Origin: Pseudanabaena sp. Salubria-1
Lineage (GTDB): Bacteria; Cyanobacteriota; Cyanobacteriia; Pseudanabaenales; Pseudanabaenaceae
NCBI GenBank assembly: GCA_023336205.1
Contig: JALQCR010000045.1
Coordinates: 1 to 53,219, forward strand
DNA length: 53,219 bases
Reading direction: 5' to 3'
Shown here: piece after piece, positions 17,874 through 26,563 of the stretch
Numbering within the stretch: position 1 is the first letter of the stretch
Layout of the letters: the number at the start of each line of letters is the position of its first letter
Notes under the pieces: model-generated
Seen by the model: the letters and a program-made list of their open reading frames with translations, nothing else
What the model was told of the DNA's origin: nothing
Databases searched by the model: none
Made by a program: the position numbers and the translations under genes

Positions 17874-19131
17874 CTGAGATCTTGCACCATTCAAGAAAAG
17901 GGGTTGCAGAAAGAGCAGAAATGTGAAAAAAAGGGCGTAGTAGTAAATTAAATAACGAGCATGGAAAGCATCGTTAAGCACGCCCAAGGGCTAGTGTATA
18001 GTCTTCTGTGTTTGATGCCAAGTGTGTATCAAACAGCAAGTCTCAATGCAATACTAGGACTATTTCTCGAAGCACAAAGGCATCCTTATCCAGAACATAC
18101 ACAGATAAAATCAGCGAGTGCACTCAGCCGATTTCTCAATCACTATAACTGGTCAACGAGAGCAGTAATTCGGTCAACACGGCAGGCTATTTTGGGACAA
18201 ATCGCCAAGCATCGCCCATCGAAACAAGTGCCATTAAAGATACTGATAGACTTGACTACCCTAGAAAAAAGCGGCAAGTTTTTACATTTGAGCAATCCCA
18301 CCCAAAACGAACCAGACCCATGGGTGAGAATACTAAACGGAAAGCGAGGACTACATCTGGTTGTACTGTATCTGGTCTATGGAGAGTGGCGCGTACCATG
18401 GAGTTTTAGAGTATGGCGCGGCAAAGGATACCCCAGTCCCTCTGACTTAGCTTGTAAGTTATTGGGGACAGTACCCAAGCAACTAACCCAAGGCAAGACT
18501 GTGATTGTCCTTGCTGATACTGAGTTTAGTACGGTGAAGTTTTTCAATACTGTCCGCGCCAAGACTTGGCGCATCGTTGTCGGTGTACGCAACAATCGTA
18601 AACTTCAAGATGGCCGTACAGTCAAACAACTTTATCGTCATGGCAAACGTGGACAACAAATTTTGCTAGAAGGGCTAACTCAGCCTTTGACGATCTCTTG
18701 GTTTTGGCTCAAAAGAGCTGATAGTAAACGGGAGTTACGCTTTGTTGTCTCTTCTCATCCTTATTCTGGTGCTTATCTGGTGATGTTAGGTCGTAAGCGT
18801 TGGGCGATTGAGGGATTCTTCAAAACCATCAAACATCGCTTTGGTTTGCATTGTTTTGGGCAATCTACAAAACTTGGTGTTTATCGTTGGCTTATCCTCT
18901 CTCTGCTTGCTTATCTTTTGGCCCATTGGATTGATCAATGGTCGAGTCCTCCTGTCTTGGACTGGAAAGCTACCTGTGATTTGACACTTTCCGTTTTATT
19001 TCCTTCTGTCCTTTGGTTGAAACTTCTTAGGTATCTCCAAATTAGTGCCGATATTGCTGCTCGTCATGGGTTTGAAATTATTCTCAAACCCATTCCTACT
19101 TAACTCTTTCAGGAATGGTGCAAGATCTCAG
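17874..19131 (+). mobile_element. IS4-like element, copy 1
   Basis: This 1258-bp element has perfect 19-bp inverted repeats, CTGAGATCTTGCACCATTC at the left and its complement at the right. The 4-bp sequence ATAT flanks it on both sides (17870-17873 and 19132-19135). It lies six bases after the transposase stop codon of the outer IS. A second copy of identical length lies at 30858-32115 in the opposite direction. Confidence 0.9.
17961..19103 (+). CDS. IS4-like DDE transposase, copy 1
   Basis: The 380-residue transposase appears intact. The DDE triad is readable as Asp in 'KILIDLTTLEK', Asp in 'VIVLADTEFST' and Glu in 'RWAIEGFFKTIKHRFGL'; the last has the R(3)E(6)K spacing of the IS4-type YREK signature. 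The C-terminal half is hydrophobic, as usual in this group. The protein is identical in every residue to the copy at 30886-32028, which suggests recent movement. The 4-bp target duplications are shorter than those of classic IS4, so a related family (for example IS701- or ISH3-like) is possible. Confidence 0.88.
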   Translation: MESIVKHAQGLVYSLLCLMPSVYQTASLNAILGLFLEAQRHPYPEHTQIKSASALSRFLNHYNWSTRAVIRSTRQAILGQIAKHRPSKQVPLKILIDLTTLEKSGKFLHLSNPTQNEPDPWVRILNGKRGLHLVVLYLVYGEWRVPWSFRVWRGKGYPSPSDLACKLLGTVPKQLTQGKTVIVLADTEFSTVKFFNTVRAKTWRIVVGVRNNRKLQDGRTVKQLYRHGKRGQQILLEGLTQPLTISWFWLKRADSKRELRFVVSSHPYSGAYLVMLGRKRWAIEGFFKTIKHRFGLHCFGQSTKLGVYRWLILSLLAYLLAHWIDQWSSPPVLDWKATCDLTLSVLFPSVLWLKLLRYLQISADIAARHGFEIILKPIPT

Positions 19132-19267
19132 ATATCCTTAATTCCTAATCCTAGATATTCTCCTTTGCTTTCTCTTGGATTTGCTCAGTTATCCATTCTC
19201 TGGGTTATTTTTTCCTGCTCTTTTTTTGATTTTCTTAATCAACTTAGTCTAGACTCCAGTATAGGTT

Positions 19268-19299
19268 GTCTGTGATAGCAAAGAAAAAGTCGGAGATCT
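19268..19299. repeat. REP palindrome 2, right half
   Basis: This continues the element broken at 15474. Joined through one TATAGGTT copy, the two halves make a REP that matches REP 3 base for base over most of its length. Confidence 0.9.
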
Positions 19300-19318
19300 T
19301 GGCTTTGGATAAAGGTTC

Positions 19319-19383
19319 AGATCTCCGACTTTTTTTGTGATTTTATAGGTTGTCTGTGATAGTAGAGAAAAAGTCGGAGATCT
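19319..19383. repeat. REP palindrome 3
   Basis: An intact 65-base copy of the REP lies 19 bases after the right half of REP 2. Two neighbouring REPs in the same direction downstream of a RAYT gene resemble the clustered REPs of known systems. Confidence 0.88.
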
Positions 19384-19567
19384 TGGCTACTCATACGCAA
19401 AATCTTGGAAAGATAAGGCGGTGAGGGCTTGAGGGTGATAGAACTACAAAACGGGAAGTATAAGCTGGTTGTTACTCAAGAAAAACAGGGATTTGGTTGC
19501 ACATGGATTGATTGTCAATAACAATAGCAAAGGTATTCGCTCATGGGAGTACCTTTGCTATTGTTAT
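19384..19567. other. Intergenic stretch with a short open frame and a terminator hairpin
   Basis: A 28-codon frame runs from GTG 19435 to TAA 19521 (starts MIELQNGKYKLVV, ends GCTWIDCQ) and looks protein-like, but may be a relic of a longer gene. It is followed by a hairpin with 19-bp perfect arms (19517-19535 with 19550-19568) that overlaps its stop and faces the end of the minus-strand small gene. The hairpin probably terminates on both strands. Confidence 0.4.
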
Positions 19568-19807
19568 TTAATCCTCCTTACGATCGCCTCTTTTCTCATT
19601 ACCATTTTTTCGTGGTGCGATCGCTTGAAATAGTTTTGTAGCAGCATCGATTGTTTGGGCGGTATGCTTTAGAAGCATGGTAATCGCTAAAATCCAAGCC
19701 AATGGATTGGTGGGGTCGATCGCGAAGTTAGGAAATTCAAGGTTTGAAGGCGCGGGATGTGCGGGGTCGATGGTTTGGATTGCTTTGCCTTCTGTTTGAT
19801 TCATCAT
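19568..19807 (-). CDS. Small protein with one membrane-like segment
   Basis: The 79-residue protein has a Pro-rich N-terminal half, a hydrophobic stretch 'NPLAWILAITMLL' near its middle and a basic C-terminal tail ending in KRGDRKED. I do not recognise a family. The longer frame from TTG 19840 is possible, but ATG 19807 has GAGGTAA in front of it at good spacing. It is divergent from the NLR-like gene, with about 130 bases between the two starts, so a shared control region is likely. Whether it works with that gene is unknown. Confidence 0.5.
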   Translation of the reverse strand: MMNQTEGKAIQTIDPAHPAPSNLEFPNFAIDPTNPLAWILAITMLLKHTAQTIDAATKLFQAIAPRKNGNEKRGDRKED

Positions 19808-22226
19808 GATTGAGTTACCTCGTATTTGTTGATGAATCAAGCTTATGGCTGCTAACTTGGGCGGAGATCCCCTGAAAGTTGCGCGAGGTAGAAAAATTGG
19901 TACATACTATGTAGAACTTTAGTAGATAGCCCACTGCTTGATGGATTGGAAATCTTTTCTTGAAGATATGAGCGATCGCTTACGCCTGACTCCAGAGCAG
20001 CGTAGGGTCTTTTTAGAGCGACTAGCCGATGAGAATTTTCAAAAGAGTGAAGCGAAGATCGCATCTCAACTCAACATTGGTGAGGCAGCTTTAAAAAAGC
20101 ATATGAGCGAAATTTACGATCGCGCAGGTCAGGAGTTTCCATCATTAGCAAAGATTAAGGGGCGAGGAAAGCTAAGAGAGCTAAGGGCTTGTCTAAAGGA
20201 ATCCTGTAAGAAAGCTGCTTCAAACCAAAAGTTCGAGGCGGAAATCAATGCTCAAATTCCGCCAGAGTTAGAAAGCTTAGAAAGTAAGATCAGTCTGCAA
20301 CCTGACCAAAAATCACCACTCAAAGCAGGTGTGCCGTTTCCAAGGGTGCGGTTGCCAGAGAACTATGTAGAGCGACCAGATGCCTTGAATGCGTTAAAGG
20401 CAAAACTTTTGGCGGTAGATGAGCGGACGCTGGTGGTTAGTGCGATCGCGGGTTTGGGGGGATTGGGTAAGTCGGTCTTAGCTGCGGCGTTGGTACAGGA
20501 TCTAGAGGTACAGACGCGGTTTGCGGATGGGATTTTGTGGGTGACTTTGGGGCAAAGTCCCGATCTACAGACTTTGTTAGGAGATTGGATCAGGGAGTTG
20601 GATAAGTCGAAGGAAGCTTTTAGCGCCAATACTTTAGAGTCAGCCTCGAAGTATTTAAACAATTTGCTGGCGGAGCGGCAAATGTTGCTGGTGGTGGATG
20701 ATGTCTGGAATGCTGCCCATGCTGAATGGTTTCGGGTCGGGGGTAAGGGCTGTCGGGTATTGGTGACAACGCGGGAGGCGCAGATCGAAGGGGCGGACAC
20801 TTATTCCTTAGCGTTGATGTCGGAATCAGAGGCGATCGCGCTGGTGAGACAAAAGTTAGGAACCAAGTGGCGAGCGGCGCAGGAGGTGGAGGTCAAAGCT
20901 TTTGCTAAGTTATTGGGCTATTTGCCTTTGGCGTTAGATTTAGCGACAAATCAGGTGCGCGATGGCTTGGGTTGGGAGGAGTTGCGATCGGAGTTTGAGG
21001 CGGAGCGGCGCTCTGTGGCATCGGGGATGGGGCGGCGATCGCGGGCGCTAAACCTGTTGGACTCTTCTGAGAAATGGGATGATTTGGATGAGAATGCACA
21101 GCGTAAATATAGTTTGCAAGCTTGTTTTAATTTGAGTTTAAAGCGGCTGAATCACGATCAATTGCAACAATTTGCTTGGTTGGGGGTGCTACCAGAGGAT
21201 GTGAATCTCAATGGTCAGATGGCTAAGGTGCTATGGGACTTAAATCCGTTGCAGGCAAAGAAGGTATTGATCATGCTCCGCAATCGCTCGTTCCTGACGG
21301 ATGGGGTGGCGACGATCGCGGAGGAGCCGACCTATCGGGTACATGACCTCATGCATGATATGGCGCGTAGCCTGATCGAGGAGGGGGTTCTTAGCACTGA
21401 GCCTGTTGCGCCTTTAGAGCTTGCCCATCGGCAATTTCTGGAACGCTATCGAGAACGCGCATCAAATCACCGTTGGGATGGTTTGCCTAAGGATGGCTAT
21501 ATTCATCGTCATTTGACTTGGCATCTGGAGCAGGCAAATTGGGGTGATGAACTCCATGCGCTGATGTCGATGAGCGATGCTAAAGGGCGAAATGCTTGGT
21601 TTGAGGCGTGCGATCGCCTTGGGCAACCTGCGATATTTGTAGATGATGTGGCGCGGGGCTGGAAAATTGTGGAGCGTGGTTACGAAGGCGATCGGGCTGG
21701 ATCAATTGTCTTGCAATGTCGGTATGCGCTGATTACGGCGACGTTGAATAGTTTGGTGGCGAATTTGCCGATTGGTATGATGGCGGAGTTTGTCAAGCAT
21801 GTTTTTTGGACGGTAGAGCAGGCTTGGGCTTATGTGGAGCAAATGCAGGATGAGCACAAGATCTTAGAATCAATTCGAGCATTAGCACCCTATCTATCCA
21901 AATCATTGTTTCAAGTAGCATTAGAAGCAGCTAGGGAACTTAAGGATGAGGAGGAATATCAGGCACAAGCATTGAGCGCACTGGCTAATATCAATTCCAC
22001 TTACTTTGAGGAGGCATTGGAAACAGCTAGGAAGATTAAGGGTGAGTTCAGTCGAGCAAGGGTATTGAGTGAACTGGCTAAAATCGATTCTGCTTACTTT
22101 GAGGAGGCATTGGAAACAGCTAGGAAGATTAAGGGTGAGTTCAGTCGAGCAAGGGTATTGAGTGAACTGGCTAAAATCGATTCTGCTTACTTTGAGGAGG
22201 CATTGGAAACAGCTAGGAAGATTGAG

Positions 22227-23044
22227 GGTAGTCCTAAAAAGGAAAGGATGTAGGAAAATATCCAGATAGTTGATACAAAGTAAAGTAATGTCAGAAGCAA
22301 GGCCATCCTGTCCATCCTGCCAGTCCGTATCCGTTGTAAAAAACGGCAGTACACGACATGGAAAACAAAATTATAAATGTCGGGACTGTGGTCGTCAATT
22401 TGTAGAAAATCCACAGTGGCAGAGAGTTTCAGAGCGTACCCAAGACACTTATGACCTTCTTGAGAAACTACTACTAGAAAAAATCCCACTAGCTGGAATT
22501 GCCAGAGTCCTCAAGGTCTCAGAGAGATGGTTGCAAAGTTACGTCAATCATAAATATGAAAACGTTCCTCAGCAGGTGGAGGTAGAACCAAAACCAAAAC
22601 GCCGTTTGACCATACAGATGGATGAATTGTGGTCTTTTGTGGACGACAAAGGCAATAAACAGTGGGTATGGCTTGCCATTGATGCCGAGACTCGTGAAAT
22701 TGTCGGTTGTTATATAGGCGATCGCACTGGTGAATCAGCTCAGAAGTTATGGGAATCGTTGCCTAGCGTCTATCGCCAATGTGCGGTTATTTATACTGAC
22801 TTCTATTCGTCTTATCCAGTTGTCCTGCCCAGCAAACGTCATAGGGCTGTCGGGAAAGAAACGGGAAAGACCAACTATATTGAGAGATTCAACTGTACGT
22901 TACGTCAACGAGTATCAAGACTAGTTAGAAAGACCTTATCTTTTTCTAAGAAATTGGAAAATCACATTGGAGCCATTTGGAATTTTATTCATCATTACAA
23001 CGATTCTTTACCTCCGTGTGCGTCCTTTCCTTTTTAGGACTACC
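22227..23044 (+). mobile_element. IS1-family element inside the NLR-like gene
   Basis: The 818-bp element has perfect inverted ends GGTAGTCCTAAAAAGGAAAG and its complement. The 8-bp duplication AGATTGAG flanks it exactly (22219-22226 and 23045-23052). It falls within the third 93-bp repeat. Its transposase appears intact, so the insertion may be recent. Confidence 0.93.
22288..23037 (+). CDS. IS1-family transposase (single frame)
   Basis: The 249-residue protein begins with a zinc finger (CPSCQS...CRDCGRQF) and a helix-turn-helix, as in InsA, and continues without a frameshift into the DDE domain as in InsB. 'IQMDELWSFV', 'VIYTDFYSSYP' and 'TNYIERFNCTLRQRVSRLVRKTLSFSK' (residues about 200-226) carry the catalytic residues. 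Classic IS1 needs a -1 frameshift to make this fusion; here both parts are in one frame, as in many cyanobacterial members. ATG 22288 is preferred to TTG 22270 because it gives the usual short lead to the first cysteine. Confidence 0.92.
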   Translation: MSEARPSCPSCQSVSVVKNGSTRHGKQNYKCRDCGRQFVENPQWQRVSERTQDTYDLLEKLLLEKIPLAGIARVLKVSERWLQSYVNHKYENVPQQVEVEPKPKRRLTIQMDELWSFVDDKGNKQWVWLAIDAETREIVGCYIGDRTGESAQKLWESLPSVYRQCAVIYTDFYSSYPVVLPSKRHRAVGKETGKTNYIERFNCTLRQRVSRLVRKTLSFSKKLENHIGAIWNFIHHYNDSLPPCASFPF

Positions 23045-24672
23045 AGATTGAGGATGAGTTCAGTCGAGCAAGGGTATTGAGTGAACTGGCTAAAATCGAT
23101 TCTGCTTACTTTGATGTGCTATTGGAAACAGCTAGGGAAATTAAGGATGAGTCCAGTCGGGCAATGGTATTGAGCCCACTGGCTAAAATCGATTCTGCTT
23201 ACTTTAATGTGCTATTTGAAGCTGCTAGGGAAATTAAGGACGAGTTCAGTCGAGCACAGGTATTGATTGAACTGGCTAAAATCGATTCTGCTTACTTTGA
23301 TGTGCTATTGCAAGCAGCTAGAGAAATTAAGTATGAATTCAGTCGGGCAGAGATATTGAGTGAACTGGCTAAAATCGATTCTGCTTACTTTGAGGAGGCA
23401 TTGGAAACAGCTAGGGAGATTAAGGTTGAGTCCATGCGGTCAAAGGTATTGAGCGCACTGGCTAAAATCAATTCTGCTTACTTTGATGTGCTATTGGAAA
23501 CAGCTAGGGAAATTAAGGATGAGTCCAGTCGGGCAGAGGTATTGAGCGCACTGGCTAAAATCGATTCTACTTACTTTGAGGAGGCATTGGAAACAGCTAG
23601 GGAGATTGAGGATGAGTTCAGTCGAGCAAGGGTATTGAGTAAACTGGCTAAAATTGATTCTGCTTACTTTGATGTACTATTGAAAGCAGCTTGGGAAATT
23701 AAGAAAGAGTCCATTCAGGTAATGGTATTGAGCGCACTGGCTAAAATCGATTCAGTTTACTTTGATGTGCTATTTGAAGCAGCTAGGGAAATTAAGGATG
23801 AGTCCAGTCGGGCATGGGTATTGATCGCATTGGCTAAAATCGATTCTGCTTACTTTGAGGAGGCATTGGAAACTGCTAGGAAAATTGAGGATGAGTTCAG
23901 TCGGGCAGAAATATTGAGTGAACTGGCTAAAATCGATTCTGCTTACTTTGAGGAAACATTGGAAACTGCTAGGAAAATTGAGGATGAGTCCAGTCGGGCA
24001 GAGATATTGAGTGAACTGGCTAAAATCGATTCTGCTTACTTTGAGGAGGCATTGAAAACTGCTAGGAAAATTGAGGATGAGTTCAGTCGGGCAGAGATAT
24101 TGAGTGAACTGGCTAAAATCGATTCTGCTTACTTTGAGGAGGCATTGGAAACTGCTAGGAAAATTGAGGATGAGTTCAATCGAGCAAGGGTATTGAGTGA
24201 ACTGGCTAAAATCGATTCTGCTTACTTTGATGTGCTATTGCAAGCAGCTAGAGAAATTAAGGTAGAGTCCATTCGGGCATGGGTAGTGAGCGCACTGGCT
24301 AAAATCGATCCTGCTTACTTTGATGTGCTGTTACAAGCAGCTAGAGAAATTAAGGATGAGTCCAGTCGGGCATCGGTATTGAGCGCTTTGGCTAAGCAAT
24401 CTCCTCAAGACTTTCTCCCTAACATCTATGAGGCAATCCTTACGATTGTTCACAAACCTAGTCGCGCCATAGCCATTAGCGGTTACATCACTCGACTATC
24501 TCCACCTTACTCCGAGTGGCAAACTCACCTCCATATCCTCGCCCACCGCCAGCGTTCAGACTTAATGCAAGACCTTGTTACTCTCTATCCCGCACTCCTT
24601 CACCTCGGTGGCTCAGCAGCAGTACGCGGAGTCGTCGATGCCATGAGGCAAGTCTGTAGCCAGTGGAAGTAA

Positions 24673-24872
24673 ACGCTGCCAATCATTGAAGCCATAGAGA
24701 ATATCGCAGCTCCCACAGTTCAGAATCCTTTACCTGATGAGATTTTGATTAAGGCGATAGAAATAGAAGCCAGAATGTTTAAAATTTCGGCAGAGCTAAT
24801 GCGAGCTGAAGCTTTTCCAAACAGTAATGTGATTAGAAATCTCTATTCTCTAACAAACTTAGAACCACAAAT
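24673..24872 (+). other. In-frame open stretch beyond the NLR-like stop codon
   Basis: After TAA 24670-24672 the same frame stays open to TGA at 24919, giving 'TLPIIEAIENIAAPTVQNP' and a further 60 residues that look protein-like. It lacks a good start codon early on. It may be the lost C-terminus of the NLR-like protein, or a relic of a neighbouring gene. No promoter or RNA gene is visible. Confidence 0.4.
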
Positions 24873-25319
24873 CTATAAGATATTTTGCCAAATATCAGCA
24901 GCCACAAAACGAGACAAGTGACCGACATTAGTTGTCGCAATAACCTTGTTTTGGGCATCCATCACAAACACCTGAGCAACTAAGATCATATCCGCATCAA
25001 TAGTCTTATCCGAAGCAGTTGGCTGACCCTTTTGACGCGCTTCCGCCCAAAAAACTGCCGCTTGACGCATAGACTCTGTAGTAATTGGCAGATACTCTAA
25101 AGAATCAATCAACTCATCTAACCTTGCAAGCCCCTTAACTTTATTTGCTCTCAACAACTCTCGCCTAACTTCGTAATCAACAATTTCTGGAATAATAATT
25201 TGGTTCCCTTTATTGATATGCGATAGAAGCCACTTAGCACAACTTATACCTTCTTCTGAAAGATTGGGATTAGTAATCAGTCCTATGACTCCAGAATCCA
25301 GAAAAATAGACCTTTTCAC
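24873..25319 (-). CDS. PIN-domain toxin (VapC-like)
   Basis: The protein of about 148 residues begins 'KRSIFLDSGVIGLI', with the first PIN-domain Asp. Further acidic residues occur in 'IPEIVDYEVRREL' (Glu) and 'TIDADMILVAQ' (Asp pair), and 'VIATTNVGHLSRF' supplies the last conserved segment. PIN proteins are Mg-dependent ribonucleases, and VapC-type toxins cut tRNA or rRNA. The GTG at 25319-25317 overlaps the upstream stop as GTGA, which supports this start over TTG 25322 and implies coupled translation with the antitoxin-like gene. Confidence 0.85.
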   Translation of the reverse strand: MKRSIFLDSGVIGLITNPNLSEEGISCAKWLLSHINKGNQIIIPEIVDYEVRRELLRANKVKGLARLDELIDSLEYLPITTESMRQAAVFWAEARQKGQPTASDKTIDADMILVAQVFVMDAQNKVIATTNVGHLSRFVAADIWQNIL

Positions 25320-25600
25320 CAAGATTTACCTTTCATTGCATCAGGAAATAACAAGCGATCAGATAACCGATCTTGATCCAACGCCTCAATCAAGTATGCA
25401 CCCGTTGTTTTTTGTTCTTCAATATCAGCATCATTTAACCAAGACTGTAATAGACTTACAGCTTTCTTTTGCCTTTCTTTCTGAGTAAAAGCAAAGGTTA
25501 ATATTTGAATCGCAAACTCCTCAACAGTAAGACTTTGCTGATTGGCTGCTTGAGATAAGGAGCTTTCTAAATCTGGCGGAAGGTCAAGAGTGAGAGTCAT
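25316..25600 (-). CDS. Antitoxin-like partner of the PIN toxin
   Basis: The 94-residue protein starts 'MTLTLDLPPDLESSLSQAANQQSLTVEEFAIQIL', cited here in parts: a short beta strand (TLTLDLPPDLE) followed by two helices, as in ribbon-helix-helix proteins. Proteins of this form are the usual partners of PIN toxins in cyanobacteria. It should bind and block the toxin and repress the shared promoter. Its last codons overlap the toxin start by four bases. The IS5 element begins only 39 bases upstream of its ATG and may have replaced or split the native promoter. Confidence 0.8.
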   Translation of the reverse strand: MTLTLDLPPDLESSLSQAANQQSLTVEEFAIQILTFAFTQKERQKKAVSLLQSWLNDADIEEQKTTGAYLIEALDQDRLSDRLLFPDAMKGKSW

Positions 25601-25638
25601 GATTATTTCCTCATCTATTCATGATTACTACTATATTA

Positions 25639-26512
25639 GAAAGCATTTAAGAATGCAAGGGCGCACCAAAACAGGTATAAATACTGATGAAGTCTAGTAT
25701 CAACCAGTCAAGATGCGCCAACCCTATAATACCGATTTATCAAGCAAAGAGTGGGAAATAATTGCGCCAATGCTGCCAAAACCGTCAAAATTGGGGAGAC
25801 CACCAAAAACAGATTTTCAGGAAGTGATGAATGGGATTTTCTACATAACCAAGAATGGTTGTACATGGGAAAATCTGCCCCATGATTTCCCACCATATTC
25901 AACAGTCTACTTCTACTTCCAAAGATGGACAAAAACAGGAGTTATAGCTGAAATCAATCACCAGATAAGTGCACAAGTACGTTTGGCGGATGGTCGAGAA
26001 GAAACACCGAGTCTAGCAAGTCTCGACAGTCAAAGTGTTAAAACAATGGATAGTGCAGGTAGTCGTGGTATTGATGGCGGTAAAAAGATTAATGGTCGCA
26101 AGCGCTTCATCATGGCTGATACATTGGGTTTGGCCATCGGGGTTATGGTATGCCCTGCAAACGTTGGCGAGAGGGCAGGGGCGATGAAACTATTAGAAAG
26201 TTTGAAGTATCCAATGAGACGATTGCAGAAGATATTAGTTGACAAGGGATTTTCTGGTGACGACATAACCAAGTGGGTTAAAGACAACTTTAATTGCATT
26301 TGGGAAGTAAGCAAACGGGCGGAAGCGCAGAAAGGTTTTGTTGTTGAGTCAAAGCGTTGGGTTGTGGAGAGAACCTTCGCTTGGATAGGCAAATATCGCA
26401 GACTCAGCAAGGATCATGAATTTTATGAGAATACCTCGGAGTCCTTTATTTACCTAGCTTTGATCCGCAAAATGCTTAGAAATCTTACTGCTGTCAATTC
26501 TTAAATGCTTTC
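25639..26512 (+). mobile_element. IS5-family element
   Basis: The 874-bp element has inverted ends GAAAGCATTTAAGAAT and their complement, with the 3-bp direct repeat TTA at 25636-25638 and 26513-26515. A TNA-type 3-bp duplication fits the IS1031 branch of IS5. The transposase frame is intact. Confidence 0.9.
25713..26504 (+). CDS. IS5-family transposase
   Basis: The 263-residue protein starts with the DUF4096-type DNA-binding domain ('LSSKEWEIIAPMLP', 'GIFYITKNGCTWENLPHDFPP'). The DDE domain follows: Asp in 'SLDSQSVKT', Asp in 'ILVDKGFSGDD' and Glu in 'RWVVERTFAWIGKYRRLSKD'. Many relatives are split in two overlapping frames; this one is a single intact frame. It may be active. Confidence 0.92.
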   Translation: MRQPYNTDLSSKEWEIIAPMLPKPSKLGRPPKTDFQEVMNGIFYITKNGCTWENLPHDFPPYSTVYFYFQRWTKTGVIAEINHQISAQVRLADGREETPSLASLDSQSVKTMDSAGSRGIDGGKKINGRKRFIMADTLGLAIGVMVCPANVGERAGAMKLLESLKYPMRRLQKILVDKGFSGDDITKWVKDNFNCIWEVSKRAEAQKGFVVESKRWVVERTFAWIGKYRRLSKDHEFYENTSESFIYLALIRKMLRNLTAVNS

Positions 26513-26563
26513 TTACTATCAAGGCAAAATTCCCCCTAACAACCTAGACCTGTAAATACACAT

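Larger units (their letters stand above)
15475..19259. mobile_element. Insertion sequence carrying two nested ISs
   Basis: The ends are inverted repeats: CTGGAGTTTAGACTAA at 15475 and its near-complement ending in CTCCAG at 19259. They are flanked by an exact 8-bp target duplication, TATAGGTT, at 15467-15474 and 19260-19267. The host site is a REP palindrome. Removing an IS1595-type element (1020 bp plus an 8-bp duplication) and an IS4-like element (1258 bp plus a 4-bp duplication) leaves 1495 bp with a single 424-codon transposase frame. I do not recognise the IS family with certainty; the transposase is a DDE type common in cyanobacteria. Confidence 0.88.
21945..24390 (+). repeat. Array of about 17 tandem 93-bp repeats (interrupted)
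   Basis: The units are 93 bp and stay in frame. Many are nearly identical at DNA level; the stretch CTGGCTAAAATCGATTCTGC recurs in most of them. Two module types occur, one reading FEEALETARKI and one reading FDVLLxAAREI, in mixed order. Three units precede the IS1 element and about fourteen follow it. The helical character suggests a HEAT- or TPR-like solenoid, but the unit does not match the classic consensus of either. Confidence 0.9.
19941..24672 (+). pseudogene. STAND NB-ARC NLR-like gene with 31-residue repeats, split by IS1
   Basis: Removing the IS1 element and one 8-bp duplication restores one frame of about 1301 residues from ATG 19941. Residues 1-95 form a helix-turn-helix-like domain seen in cyanobacterial STAND proteins ('LTPEQRRVFLERLADENF', 'IASQLNIGEAALKKHM'). 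NB-ARC follows: P-loop GLGGLGKS near 170, Walker B 'LLVVDDVW' near 253, 'VLVTTRE', 'GYLPLALDLA' near 326 and an MHD-like 'VHDLMHDMAR' near 468. From about 665 there are some 17 tandem 31-residue helical repeats with the core SRAxVLSxLAKIDSAYF, then a short unrelated tail. STAND ATPases sense a ligand and oligomerise; several bacterial ones act in phage defence, but the role here is inferred. As it stands only the first 763 codons plus a few IS-encoded residues would be made. Confidence 0.88.

Noticed and set aside
15475..19259. First idea that CTGGAG ends belonged to the IS1595-type element with the other transposase as a passenger
   Set aside because: The frame of the outer transposase starts at 15566, left of the IS1595-type element, and is restored exactly by removing 15616-16635 and one 8-bp repeat.
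21945..24390. Regular 93-bp repeats considered as a CRISPR-like array
   Set aside because: The repeats are continuous, without spacers, and stay in one coding frame; no cas gene is nearby.
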